Source of the DNA: Phycisphaerales bacterium
Lineage (GTDB): Bacteria > Planctomycetota > Phycisphaerae > Phycisphaerales > UBA1924
Direction: 5' to 3'
Length of the DNA: 64,000 nt
Assembly (NCBI GenBank): GCA_022072615.1
Contig: JAJVHS010000042.1
Coordinates: 19,658-83,657, forward strand
Part shown: in pieces, positions 25,002 through 34,694 of the stretch
How positions within the stretch are numbered: position 1 is the first letter of the stretch
Layout: each line of letters opens with the position of its first letter
Notes under the pieces: model-generated
The model's input: the letters and a program-made list of their open reading frames with translations, nothing else
Told to the model about the DNA's origin: nothing
Database searches by the model: none
Program-made: the position numbers and the translations under genes

Positions 25002-26519
25002 ATGGCAAAGCGACCGACCACCTCGACCGACACGCCGGCAGCGCTCAAGGGCCCGCGGGCGACCGTCCGGATGTACCGGGCCGGGTTCGGCGACTGCTTC
25101 CTGGTGAGCATCGAATCACCGTCGCAGCGGCCGTTTCACATGCTGATCGACTGCGGGATATGGCAGTCGGACCGCGCCAACGTGGACCGGCTGGTGAAGG
25201 CCGTCGAGCACGTCAAGGAAGTGACGCGAGGGTTCCTCGACGTGCTGGTCGTCACGCACGAGCACAAGGACCACGTCTCGGGCTTCGGCAAGACGCAGGC
25301 CGCCGGCACGTTCGAGACCCTGGACATCGGCGAGGTGTGGCTGGCGTGGACGGAGAACATGTCCGACCGCCTGGCTCGCCGGCTTCGCCGGTCGTACATG
25401 GAGACTCACAAGAAGCTGACGCGGGCGCTGAAGGGGTTCCGGGCATCGGCGATGGGCATCGACGCCAAGCAGGAGCGCTCGCGGCTGTCACGGCTGGTCG
25501 ACCAGATCGAGGAACTGCTGGGGTGCTCGGCGCTCTCCGAGCGTGCCATGGGCGCGGCACCCGAAGGCGTGCGGTCGCTCGCGGGCATGGACTGGGTGAA
25601 GCAACTGGGCACCCGGACGCCGGCGGTGCCGATCCGCACGTGGAAGCCGGGGCAATCGATCCCGCTTCCGCTTGGCCGGGCGCTGGTGCTCGGGCCGCCG
25701 CGCAGGGAGGCGAGCCTTCGCAAGGAGGAAGCCAACGCCGCGGAGAAGCGCGAGGACGAGGTTTACACGCAGAAGCGGTTGGGCTTCTCCGGATGGGCGC
25801 TGGGCGCCGATTCGCTGCTGTCGGCGCTCGAGGCGCACTCGTCGCCGGATGCGTGGGACCGGGGGATGCCCTTCCGCAACAACGCGCAGGAGGGCGTCTT
25901 CCGCCTGGATCACGCGAGGAACCACCGGTTCTTCCGCGAACGCTACTTCGAGAGCCGGCAGGACTCGCTCGACGGCGGGCAGTGGCGGAGAATCGACGGC
26001 GACTGGCTGGGGTCGGCGGCGGAGATGGCGCTCCGAATGCAGGAGTACACGAACAACACGAGTCTTGTCCTCGCGCTGGAACTGGGGCCGTCGAAGAAGG
26101 TGCTGCTCTTCCCCGGCGACGCGCAGTTCGGCAACTGGGCGTCGTGGGACGACGTGAAGTTCGAGGACGACCCCGATCTCACGGCGGAGGACCTGCTGCG
26201 CCGGACCGTGCTGTACAAGGTCGGGCATCACGGGAGCCACAACGCGACACTGCGCAAGCGCGGGCTGGAGCGCATGACGTCGCACGAACTGACGGCGATG
26301 GTGCCGGTGGACGCGGAATTCGTGAAGGCCCAGAAATGGAACATGCCGTTTCCCCCGATGTTCGCCGATCTCGTGAAACGGACGTACGGCCGCGTGCTCC
26401 GATCGGACCACGGCCGGGGCGAGAGGCCCGCGAGCGTTTCCGAGGCAGAATGGGCCGCGTTCATCGGGAACACGTCGGTCGAAGACGATCGCTACGTCGA
26501 GTGCCGGATCGACCTCTAG
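25002..26519 (+). CDS. MBL-fold (ComEC/Rec2-like) hydrolase
   Basis: VRMYRAGFGDCFLVSIES...MLIDCGIW; FLDVLVVTHEHKDHVSGF (HxHxDH); KKVLLFPGDAQFGNWASW; LYKVGHHGSHNAT. Confidence 0.85.
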   Translation: MAKRPTTSTDTPAALKGPRATVRMYRAGFGDCFLVSIESPSQRPFHMLIDCGIWQSDRANVDRLVKAVEHVKEVTRGFLDVLVVTHEHKDHVSGFGKTQAAGTFETLDIGEVWLAWTENMSDRLARRLRRSYMETHKKLTRALKGFRASAMGIDAKQERSRLSRLVDQIEELLGCSALSERAMGAAPEGVRSLAGMDWVKQLGTRTPAVPIRTWKPGQSIPLPLGRALVLGPPRREASLRKEEANAAEKREDEVYTQKRLGFSGWALGADSLLSALEAHSSPDAWDRGMPFRNNAQEGVFRLDHARNHRFFRERYFESRQDSLDGGQWRRIDGDWLGSAAEMALRMQEYTNNTSLVLALELGPSKKVLLFPGDAQFGNWASWDDVKFEDDPDLTAEDLLRRTVLYKVGHHGSHNATLRKRGLERMTSHELTAMVPVDAEFVKAQKWNMPFPPMFADLVKRTYGRVLRSDHGRGERPASVSEAEWAAFIGNTSVEDDRYVECRIDL

Positions 26520-26585
26520 ACATGCTCATGACCGGGGCAAGGGGTTCTACGATCGGGCTGGACCACCGACAGGGATCGCCGCGCG

Positions 26586-29048
26586 ATGGCAACACCGGCT
26601 CACGCTGATTTCGAGAAACTCGGGTCGTTCTACCTGGGCCGCCGTTACGACCTCGAGCGCCGCCAGCGGACGGGCGACCCGGTGCTGTACGACTCGCGCG
26701 ACCTGGTCACGCACGCCGTCTGCGTCGGGATGACCGGCAGCGGCAAGACAGGGCTGTGCGTCGGCCTGCTCGAGGAAGCGGCCATCGACGGCATCCCCGC
26801 GATCATCATCGACCCCAAGGGCGATCTGGGGAACATGCTGCTCACGTTCGAGCAGCTGCGGCCCGAGGATTTCCGCCCGTGGATCAACACCGACGACGCG
26901 CGCCGGGCCGGCGTGACCGCGGACGAGTTCGCGGCGGCGCAGTCGGCGAGCTGGCGCGCCGGGCTCGCCGAATGGGGGCAGGACGCGTCGCGGATCGGCC
27001 GGCTGCGGTCGTCGGCGGAGTGGTCGATCTACACCCCCGGGTCGAGCGCGGGCGAGGCGGTGAGCGTGCTGCGCTCGTTCGATGCGCCGCCCGCGGCGCT
27101 CCTGGACGACGCCGAGCTGCTCCAGGAGCGGGTCTCGACGACGGTCACGGGGCTGCTGGGGCTGGTCGGGATCACCGCCGACCCGGTGCAGAGCCGCGAG
27201 CACATCCTGATCTCGACGATCCTCGCGCACGCGTGGTCGCGGGGTGAATCGCCGGATCTCTCGACGCTCATCCGCCGCGTGCAGCAGCCGCCGGTGCCCC
27301 GCATCGGCGTGATGGACGTGGACACGTTCTTCCCGGCCGAGCAGCGGTTCGGGCTGGCGCTGCAGATCAACAACCTGATCGCGGCGCCGGGATTCTCACG
27401 ATGGATGGACGGCACCCCGCTGGATCCCGCGAAGCTCCTGTACACGCAGGACGGTCGGCCCCGGCACGCCATCTTCTCGATTTCTCACCTCTCGGACAGC
27501 GAGCGGATGTTCTTCGTTTCGCTCCTGCTCAACCAGGTGCTCGGCTGGGTGCGGGCGCAGCCGGGAACCACCAGCCTGCGGGCGCTGGTGTACATGGACG
27601 AGATCGCGGGCTATTTCCCGCCGGTCGCGCAGCCGCCGAGCAAGCGCCCGCTGCTGACGCTGATGAAGCAGGCCCGCGCGCAGGGCGTCGGCGTGGTGCT
27701 CGCGACGCAGAACCCGGTGGACCTCGACTACAAGGGGCTTTCGAACGCGGGGACCTGGTTCATCGGCCGGTTGCAGACCGACCGGGACAAGCAGCGGGTG
27801 CTCGACGGGCTGGAGGGGGCGTCGCCCGCGGGGATGGATCGGGCGGCGATGGACCGCGTGCTCTCGTCCCTGACGTCTCGGGTCTTCCTGATGCACAACG
27901 TCCACGACGCCGAGCCGACCGTGTTCCAGGCCCGTTGGACGCTGTCGTATCTTCGCGGTCCGATGACGCGCGACGAGATCCGGGCCGTCTCGGCGGCGCA
28001 GCGCAAGGCTGCGACCACGCCGGACACCAGGCCCGACGCCGCATCGCCAACCCGACCCAAGAAGCCTTTCGCTGAAGCGGACACGTCACCCATCGGCCCG
28101 AGGCCCCTGATCGCGGAGGCCGTGCCCGAGTTCTTCGTCGCGGAATCCGACGGCGCGGGCGCGGTGTACACGCCGGTGATCGCGGGCTTTGCCCGGGTGC
28201 ATTACACGGACGCGAAGGCAAAGATCGATGTCGATGAGGCGGTGTCCGTCGCCGCGCCGCTCTCGACCGGGCCGATCGCCCTCGACTGGACCCGGGCCGT
28301 CGCGTGCGGGTTCTCGATGGACGAGTTGTCGAAGCAGCCCGCGGCCGATGCGAAGTTCCACCAACTGCCGGCGGAGGCGTCGAAGGCGCGTTCGTATGAG
28401 ACGTGGGGCAAGTCGCTGGCGACGTACCTGCAGCGAACTCGACCTTTGACACTGATGCGGTGCTCGGCGCTGGGGGTGGTCTCGCGTCGGGGCGAGAGCG
28501 AGGCGGAGTTCCAGGCGCGGGTGCGCCAGGCCGCGCGCGAGGAACGGGACAGGCGCGTCGAGCAGATCCGAGCCAAGTTCGGAGCCCGGGTCAGGATGCT
28601 CCAGGAACGCGTCCGCAAGGCCGAGCAGGTGGTCGATGTGCAGAAGGAGCAGGCGGCGACGGCGAGCGTCTCGGGAGTGCTCTCCATCGGATCGGCGCTG
28701 CTCGGCGCGTTCCTTGGACGCAAGCCGGTGAGCAGTTCAACGGTCGGCCGGGCGGCGACGGCGGCGCGGGGGGCGGGTCGAGCGATGAAGGAGAAATCGG
28801 ACGTCGGCCGGGCGATGGAGGATCTGGCGACGGCGCGGGAGGAACTGAACCGGGTCGAGGAGGAGCTTTCGCAGCAGGTGCAGTCGATCGCCGGTGAGGT
28901 TGAAGCGCAGATGCTCGACGTTGATCGCGTTGAGATCAAGCCCAAGAGAGGGTCCGTGGCGGTGCAGGCGGTGGTGCTGGTGTGGGTGCCGGGCCCGGCG
29001 GAGGTATCATCGTCTGAAGGTGCTGCGCCGAGCGGCGGCCCGGGATGA
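26586..29048 (+). CDS. HerA-like/DUF87-type P-loop ATPase with C-terminal coiled coil
   Basis: DLVTHAVCVGMTGSGKTGLCVGLLEEAAIDGIPAIIIDPKGDLGNMLL (Walker A); LRALVYMDEIAGYFPPVAQPPSKRPLLTLMKQARAQGVGVVLATQNPVDLDYKGLSNAGTWFIGRLQTDRDKQRVLDGL. Confidence 0.85.
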   Translation: MATPAHADFEKLGSFYLGRRYDLERRQRTGDPVLYDSRDLVTHAVCVGMTGSGKTGLCVGLLEEAAIDGIPAIIIDPKGDLGNMLLTFEQLRPEDFRPWINTDDARRAGVTADEFAAAQSASWRAGLAEWGQDASRIGRLRSSAEWSIYTPGSSAGEAVSVLRSFDAPPAALLDDAELLQERVSTTVTGLLGLVGITADPVQSREHILISTILAHAWSRGESPDLSTLIRRVQQPPVPRIGVMDVDTFFPAEQRFGLALQINNLIAAPGFSRWMDGTPLDPAKLLYTQDGRPRHAIFSISHLSDSERMFFVSLLLNQVLGWVRAQPGTTSLRALVYMDEIAGYFPPVAQPPSKRPLLTLMKQARAQGVGVVLATQNPVDLDYKGLSNAGTWFIGRLQTDRDKQRVLDGLEGASPAGMDRAAMDRVLSSLTSRVFLMHNVHDAEPTVFQARWTLSYLRGPMTRDEIRAVSAAQRKAATTPDTRPDAASPTRPKKPFAEADTSPIGPRPLIAEAVPEFFVAESDGAGAVYTPVIAGFARVHYTDAKAKIDVDEAVSVAAPLSTGPIALDWTRAVACGFSMDELSKQPAADAKFHQLPAEASKARSYETWGKSLATYLQRTRPLTLMRCSALGVVSRRGESEAEFQARVRQAAREERDRRVEQIRAKFGARVRMLQERVRKAEQVVDVQKEQAATASVSGVLSIGSALLGAFLGRKPVSSSTVGRAATAARGAGRAMKEKSDVGRAMEDLATAREELNRVEEELSQQVQSIAGEVEAQMLDVDRVEIKPKRGSVAVQAVVLVWVPGPAEVSSSEGAAPSGGPG

Positions 29049-29112
29049 TTGATGTGGCGGCGCCGAATCGACCGAATGGATGGCATCCAGTGACACAAAC
29101 CAGGAGCGACTC

Positions 29113-29916
29113 ATGGCAGCTGGATTGAACCGTCGGCAGGCGATCATTCATGCGATGGCGGTAGGCGGCGGGCTGATCGCCGCGTCCGGGGTGGGGCGTG
29201 CTCGGGGCGGGATGCGGGCCTGGCACGAGGCCGGGCTGAGGATCGCCGCGGCGGGTGAGTTCACGCTGCCGCCGCTCCCCTACGGCTACAAGGACCTGGA
29301 GCCGTCGATCGATGCCGAGACGATGGAGATTCACTATTCGCGCCACCACAAGGCGTACGTGGACAATGCCAACAAGGCGCTGGCGGGAACCCCGTTCACG
29401 GACTGGACGTCCGACCGGATCGTCGCGTCGCTGGACGAGGTGCCCGAGGACAAGCGGACGGCGGTGCGAAACAACCTCGGCGGGCACGTCAACCACTCGA
29501 TGTTCTGGCTGATGATGGCGCCGACCGGCAAGGGAGGCGGCGGCGAGCCCACCGGCGCGCTCGCGGACGCCATCGCCCGGGACTTCGGTTCGTTCGCCGC
29601 GTTCAAGGAGAAGTTCGCCGAGGCCGCGGCCAAGCGCTTCGGATCGGGCTGGGCGTGGCTGGTGTCGCACGATGGCAAGCTCTCGATCGCGTCGACCGCC
29701 AACCAGGACTGCCCGCTGATGACGGCGAAGTATGCGGGCGATGGCGCGACGGGCACGCCGGTGCTCGGCCTGGACGTGTGGGAGCACGCGTACTACCTGA
29801 AGTACCGCAACAAGCGGGCGGACTACGTGACGGCGTGGTGGAACTTGGTCAATTGGACGAAGGTGGCGCAGCTTCACACGGCGACGCTCGGCGACGGCGC
29901 GGAAATCACGAAGTAA
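29113..29916 (+). CDS. sod: Fe/Mn superoxide dismutase with putative Tat-like export signal
   Basis: [107 protein letters not shown]. Confidence 0.92.
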   Translation: MAAGLNRRQAIIHAMAVGGGLIAASGVGRARGGMRAWHEAGLRIAAAGEFTLPPLPYGYKDLEPSIDAETMEIHYSRHHKAYVDNANKALAGTPFTDWTSDRIVASLDEVPEDKRTAVRNNLGGHVNHSMFWLMMAPTGKGGGGEPTGALADAIARDFGSFAAFKEKFAEAAAKRFGSGWAWLVSHDGKLSIASTANQDCPLMTAKYAGDGATGTPVLGLDVWEHAYYLKYRNKRADYVTAWWNLVNWTKVAQLHTATLGDGAEITK

Positions 29917-30377
29917 CCGCGACCAGACGGGACGCGGCGGGAAACCTGAGCCGGGCACGCGCACGCCACGCTCGCGCGGCGAGCCTGGTTCTTTCGCGTG
30001 CGCGTCGGACCCTCATGGGCGGCTCCGGGCGGACGCCACCTGCTCGCGGCGCGCGCTCGTCTCTCGCATCCAGCCCGACCGGCGTGTGCGACGCCGCCGC
30101 CCGGAGGGTCCTCCCGAATCTGACCGTACCGGGCGACCTCGCCCCGGACGGGCATTGACCCTTCCAGAGACCTGATCTTCCGGCGGGTCCGCGCCGGGAG
30201 GGCCGCGAACACGGGTTTTCTAGGACTCAACGCAACCCGGTTCAACGGATCTCCGTATCTGCTTTCTCAAGAGCCGGGCCCGCATTCGCGGAACCCAGTC
30301 GCGTCGGCATGGGGTCCCCCGGCCATTCCGTCCGCATCACGGGGTGGCGGATCAAGTCGCAGGAGAGAGTGATCATC

Positions 30378-30980
30378 ATGAATCAGAAGCACTTCGCGTC
30401 AGCGCTGTTCGTCCTGGTTGCAGTGGCCGGCGCGGCGGCGGCCGAGTTCACCGTCAACGGCGGGTTCGAAGCCGGCGATCTTTCCGGCTGGACGTCGTTC
30501 CCCACGACCAACTCGACCTTCAAGCTCACCAACGACGCGAACAGCGGCAGCTTCGCGGCGGAAGTGTTCAACAACGACGTCGCCGCCGCGGCCGTCGTCA
30601 AGCAGGCCAACATCGGCAAGGGGATCATCAATGCCGGCGATGAGATCACGATCTCGTTCGCCGTCAAGGGCAGCACGGCCAACGGCGGCGTCGCCTTCGC
30701 GGAGTTCTTCTCCGAGATCGACGGCGGCGGCGTGTCCAAGTCGGAGATTCTCGGCGGCGGGCCGCTCCCCCTGACCGGTTCGTACCAGACCTTCACCTTC
30801 CTGACGACGGCCGGCCCTGATGTCTCCGGCGGCGTCACGCTGCAGTTCGCCGCCGTCACCGGCGCCGACGTCGGCAGCGTCACGGTGCTGTTCATCGACG
30901 ACGCATCGGTGGTTCCGGGCCCCGGCGCGCTGGCGCTGCTCGGCCTGGGCGGCCTTGCCTCGCTCCGTCGCCGCCGCTGA
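30378..30980 (+). CDS. Secreted protein with PEP-CTERM sorting signal
   Basis: Signal peptide MNQKHFASALFVLVAVAGAAAAE; FTVNGGFEAGDLSGWTSF; C-term VVPGPGALALLGLGGLASLRRRR. Confidence 0.85.
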   Translation: MNQKHFASALFVLVAVAGAAAAEFTVNGGFEAGDLSGWTSFPTTNSTFKLTNDANSGSFAAEVFNNDVAAAAVVKQANIGKGIINAGDEITISFAVKGSTANGGVAFAEFFSEIDGGGVSKSEILGGGPLPLTGSYQTFTFLTTAGPDVSGGVTLQFAAVTGADVGSVTVLFIDDASVVPGPGALALLGLGGLASLRRRR

Positions 30981-31031
30981 TCGTGGTGCGGATGTACCGG
31001 TTGCGTGAAGATCGAGCTTGAGTGACCCACC

Positions 31032-31056
31032 AGGGCCGCGTGTGCGGCCCTTTTTT
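31032..31056 (+). terminator. Rho-independent terminator
   Basis: AGGGCCGC-GTGT-GCGGCCC followed by TTTTTT. Confidence 0.85.
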
Positions 31057-31155
31057 CGTTGGCGAGCGGATCGCCGCCCGCTCGCAGATTCCGCGGAGTT
31101 CTTGCGCCAGCCCGCCGCGGGTTGCGGCTGTCTCGGATCGTTCCGGCCCACGCCA

Positions 31156-31977
31156 CTAGCGAACGGCGACGATGTACGCCAGGTGAACCGGGCAGACCTC
31201 GGGGTTGGTCGCCTTGCGGTAGATGCCGTTGCCGCCGCCGTTGTCGTCATCGCCCTCCCAGTAGACGATCGACTTCCGGAACCCCGTTTCCGCGAGGAGC
31301 TCGCGGATCTCGGGGATCTGCCACTGGCGCCACTTGTAGATGAAGGCGTCACGCATCTTCGTGCCGTCGGGGAACTCGAAGTGGATGCGGCAGTCAAAGT
31401 CGAACGTCACGGGCCCGAACCAGCGCTGCTCCCACAGGTACGTGAAGCCCCGGCAGCGCTTGCGATCGGTCTGGGCTCGCATGGCCTGCCAGCCGCCGTA
31501 ATGGTCGAGGAAGAAGACGCCTTTGCTGTTCATCGACCCGTGCACAACCTCGAAGTAGCGGCGCAGGTCGTCGCGGGTCTTGAAGATCCAGTAGCTGAAG
31601 TTCATCGCCAGGACGGCGTCGACGCGGGAAGTCTCCGGCCCGGGGTTCAGCACGTTGCGTTCCAGCAGCGTGACGCGGGAGCGCTGATCCGGCGTGAGCG
31701 GCGCAACGTGCCGTTTCCTGCCCCAGTCGAGGGTTTTCCGGTCAAGGTCTAGGCCCCAGGCGGTGTTCGCCGGGTTGCGCCGGACCCACGTCGCGCTGGT
31801 GTACCCGGTCCCGCAGAAATCCTCGCGGATGGCCTGGGGCGCGCGACCCCGCTCCTGCCGGTACACGCGGGTGACGAAGTCGAGGTCCGCGTCCGGGTTC
31901 TGCACGGCGGCCTCGTAGAGCTCGTGCTTGTCCGCGGTCCGGGCGGTGTAGCGGAGACGTGTGCGGGCCTTCGGCAT
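31156..31977 (-). CDS. Class I SAM-dependent methyltransferase
   Basis: MPKARTRLRYTARTADKHELYEAAVQNPDADLDFV...REDFCGTGYTSATWVRRNPANTAWGLDLDRKTLDWG; VDAVLAMNFSYWIFKTRDDLRRYF. Confidence 0.78.
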   Translation of the reverse strand: MPKARTRLRYTARTADKHELYEAAVQNPDADLDFVTRVYRQERGRAPQAIREDFCGTGYTSATWVRRNPANTAWGLDLDRKTLDWGRKRHVAPLTPDQRSRVTLLERNVLNPGPETSRVDAVLAMNFSYWIFKTRDDLRRYFEVVHGSMNSKGVFFLDHYGGWQAMRAQTDRKRCRGFTYLWEQRWFGPVTFDFDCRIHFEFPDGTKMRDAFIYKWRQWQIPEIRELLAETGFRKSIVYWEGDDDNGGGNGIYRKATNPEVCPVHLAYIVAVR

Positions 31978-32160
31978 AGGGCTCGGAGAATAGGCCGGGC
32001 CAGTTCCGCGACCGGACAACCGAGCGTCGCGAGGGACGGGAACCAAGGCCCAGTCGCCGATGGCCGATGGAAGAGAAGAGCCTGCGGGCGGCGCGGAGGT
32101 CTATCCTCTCGTCCCCGCCGGGCTCGAAGGCGACCGGGCGGTTCGGAAAGGACGGGACAC

Positions 32161-33543
32161 ATGCGTCTGACGATGGTCGGTACGGGTTATGTGGGGCTGG
32201 TGACGGGCGTCTGCCTGGCGAATACCGGCAACACGGTGACGTGCCTGGATGTGGACCCGTCCAAGATCGAGAAGCTCAAGAAGAACATCTGCCCGATCTA
32301 CGAGCCCGGGCTCACCGAGCTGATGGTCCACAACGCCCAGGCGGGCCGGCTGCTGTACACCCTCGACAAGACGGCGGCCTACCGCGACGCCGACTCGATC
32401 TTCATCTGCGTGGGAACGCCCAGCGACGAGCGCGGGCACACGGACCTATCGTACGTGCTGGGCGCGGCCGACGACATCGCCGACGCGCTCAAGCAGCGCA
32501 AGGCGGGGTCCAAGCCGTGCGTGGTGGTCGTCAAGTCGACCGTGCCGGTGGGGACGACGCTGGAAGTCCAGAAGCGGATCCTGTCGAAGCTTGGGATGCC
32601 CCCGGAGGCGGCGCGGGCGCTGTTCCGGATCGCCGACAACCCGGAGTTCCTGAAGGAAGGCGACGCGGTCAACGACTTCAACAAGCCCGACCGCGTGGTG
32701 TGCGGCGTGGAGATCGGCCCCGACGGCAAGCTCGACGAGTTCTCGTCGCAGTTCTTCCGCGACGTGTACGACCCGTTCGTGCGCAACGGTCACCCGATCT
32801 ACATCATGGACATCCTCTCCAGCGAGATGGTGAAGTACGCCAGCAACAACTTCCTGGCGACGAAGATCTCGTTCATCAACGAGATGGCGAACCTGTGCGA
32901 GGCGTACGGGGCGGACATCGCCAAGGTGCGCGAGGGGATGTGCGCCGACAAGCGGATCGGCAACCAGTTCCTGTACCCGGGGCTGGGGTACGGCGGGTCG
33001 TGCTTCCCCAAGGACACGCTCGCGTGCATCATGATGGGCGACAAGGCCGGCATGGAAGCGACGCTGAGCAAGGCGGTCCACCACGTGAACGCCCGGCAGC
33101 GCGAGCGGTTCTTCGACAAGATCCAGGGCCATTTCAAGGGGTCCGGCGGGCTGGCGGGCAAGACGCTGGCGTTCTGGGGACTCTCGTTCAAGCCACGGAC
33201 CGACGACATCCGCGAGGCGCCGGCGCTGACGCTGATCCGCAAGTCGGTGGGCTTCGGCGCGACCGCGAAGGGCTTCGACCCGGTGGCGGCGGAGAACGCG
33301 GCCAAGGAGCTGGGCCCGGCGGCGAAGGTCGTGCCCGACATGTACGAGGCCGCGACCGGCGCCGATGCCCTGGTGGTGTGCACGGACTGGGACGAGTTCA
33401 AGAGCCCGGACTGGGAGCGCCTGGCGTCGGTGATGAAGGGCAAGGTCATCTTCGACGGGCGGAACCTGTACCGCCCGCAGCAGATGCGGGACCTTGGCTT
33501 TGCGTATTACTCGGTGGGACGGGCGCCGGTGAAGGCTCGGTAA
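32161..33543 (+). CDS. ugd: UDP-glucose 6-dehydrogenase family protein
   Basis: MRLTMVGTGYVGLVTGVCLANTGNTVTCLDVDPSKIEKLKKNICPIYEPGLTEL; STVPVGTT; NPEFLKEGDAVNDFNKPDRVVCG; GYGGSCFPKDTLA; LSFKPRTDDIREAPAL. Confidence 0.95.
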   Translation: MRLTMVGTGYVGLVTGVCLANTGNTVTCLDVDPSKIEKLKKNICPIYEPGLTELMVHNAQAGRLLYTLDKTAAYRDADSIFICVGTPSDERGHTDLSYVLGAADDIADALKQRKAGSKPCVVVVKSTVPVGTTLEVQKRILSKLGMPPEAARALFRIADNPEFLKEGDAVNDFNKPDRVVCGVEIGPDGKLDEFSSQFFRDVYDPFVRNGHPIYIMDILSSEMVKYASNNFLATKISFINEMANLCEAYGADIAKVREGMCADKRIGNQFLYPGLGYGGSCFPKDTLACIMMGDKAGMEATLSKAVHHVNARQRERFFDKIQGHFKGSGGLAGKTLAFWGLSFKPRTDDIREAPALTLIRKSVGFGATAKGFDPVAAENAAKELGPAAKVVPDMYEAATGADALVVCTDWDEFKSPDWERLASVMKGKVIFDGRNLYRPQQMRDLGFAYYSVGRAPVKAR

Positions 33544-33547
33544 CAAC

Positions 33548-33889
33548 TCACGCCGGGCTCGTCGGCTCGATGACCACCGCTGTCCCGTAGCACAGGACTT
33601 CGGTCGCCGCGCCGCGCCCGCCGACGTCCGACGCGTCGTAGCGCAGGCCGACAATCGCGTTGGCCCCGACCGCTCGTGCGTGGTCGATGAGCAGTTCGTA
33701 GGCCTGCTGACGGGCCTGATCGCACATCTCGGTGTACGCACCGATCCGCCCGCCGACGATCGACTTGAGACCGCCGACGATGCCCTGTGAAATCGTCGGT
33801 GCTCGGACGATGATGCCGCGGACCACGCCCCGGTACTCGCGGATCCGGTACCCTTCGATCGTGAACGTTGTCGTGACCGGGATGCTCAT
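33548..33889 (-). CDS. YbjQ/UPF0145-like heavy-metal-binding domain protein
   Basis: MSIPVTTTFTIEGYRIREYRGVVRGIIVRAPTISQGIVGGLKSIVGGRIGAYTEMCDQARQQAYELLIDHARAVGANAIVGLRYDAS. Confidence 0.85.
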   Translation of the reverse strand: MSIPVTTTFTIEGYRIREYRGVVRGIIVRAPTISQGIVGGLKSIVGGRIGAYTEMCDQARQQAYELLIDHARAVGANAIVGLRYDASDVGGRGAATEVLCYGTAVVIEPTSPA

Positions 33890-34027
33890 GGTCGGATTCC
33901 CCTCCGCAAAGGCGGTGCCCGCCCGGGCGGGCATGATACCGCAACGCGCAGGGACGGGCCGCTGGCGGCCAGGGCGTCACGCAAACCGGCAGGAGGCAGT
34001 CGCGCCCGCAACCGTGCGGGGGAACCC

Positions 34028-34624
34028 ATGAGCGAATCGTCCACGGAATCGCCGCAGCACTCGAGCCTGGGCATCCCCGTGGTTCCTCCCCGGGTCCACG
34101 GGTCCCCGTCGGACCTGCCCGCGCCGCCGCTCGACGCGCTGAGCCCCGAGTTCGTGACCTTTGATGGGGATGTGCCCTTCTGGCGGCCGGGCGTCACGGA
34201 CATCCTCCGGGGGATCGGGTGGTTCTGGCTGCTCCTGTTCCCGGCGCTGGCGCTGGTCGTGCTGATCCCGGCGTCGCCGCTGATCTTCTGGCGGGGCGGG
34301 CTGCTCGCGCAGTCCATCGGCTGGACGTACAAGCTGTGGATCCTGGCGGTGGGCGTCGTGATCACGATCGTGGTGCGGTCGGTGCGACGGGGTGTGCAGG
34401 TCCGCAAGGACCTGTTCTGCATCCACTGCGGATATTCGCTCGACGGCCTGGCCGAGAGCGGGTCGTGCCCGGAGTGCGGGCGGCCCTATCTGCTCTCGGT
34501 CGCGAGGGAATACAAGAAAGACCCGGGCTTCTTTGTCACCCGGTACAAGGCGTCTCGAAAGGTGCCCGAGCACACGGTTTTCGCGGCCGGTACCGGCCCG
34601 ACTCCGGGCGATGGGACGCGATAA
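34028..34624 (+). CDS. Membrane protein with C-terminal zinc-ribbon motif
   Basis: Two hydrophobic segments and FCIHCGYSLDGLAESGSCPECGRPY. Confidence 0.65.
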   Translation: MSESSTESPQHSSLGIPVVPPRVHGSPSDLPAPPLDALSPEFVTFDGDVPFWRPGVTDILRGIGWFWLLLFPALALVVLIPASPLIFWRGGLLAQSIGWTYKLWILAVGVVITIVVRSVRRGVQVRKDLFCIHCGYSLDGLAESGSCPECGRPYLLSVAREYKKDPGFFVTRYKASRKVPEHTVFAAGTGPTPGDGTR

Positions 34625-34694
34625 CAGGCACCGTTCTTCCGCGGGCGACCCGTCATTGCCGGGTTACCGGTTGACCCGGGAGACCCGGGAACCG

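Noticed and set aside
22700-25111. 803-aa minus ORF opposite the metallopeptidase
   Set aside because: Antisense shadow of a high-GC gene with a recognisable HExxH domain; Arg/His/Val-rich, no domain recognised.
29917-30377. Searched the long gap before the PEP-CTERM gene for an ncRNA or small gene
   Set aside because: No convincing ORF or structured motif could be identified by eye.
31319-31336. CCACTGGCGCCAC resembling the palindromic element
   Set aside because: No matching right arm or CACGGG suffix; lies inside a methyltransferase gene.
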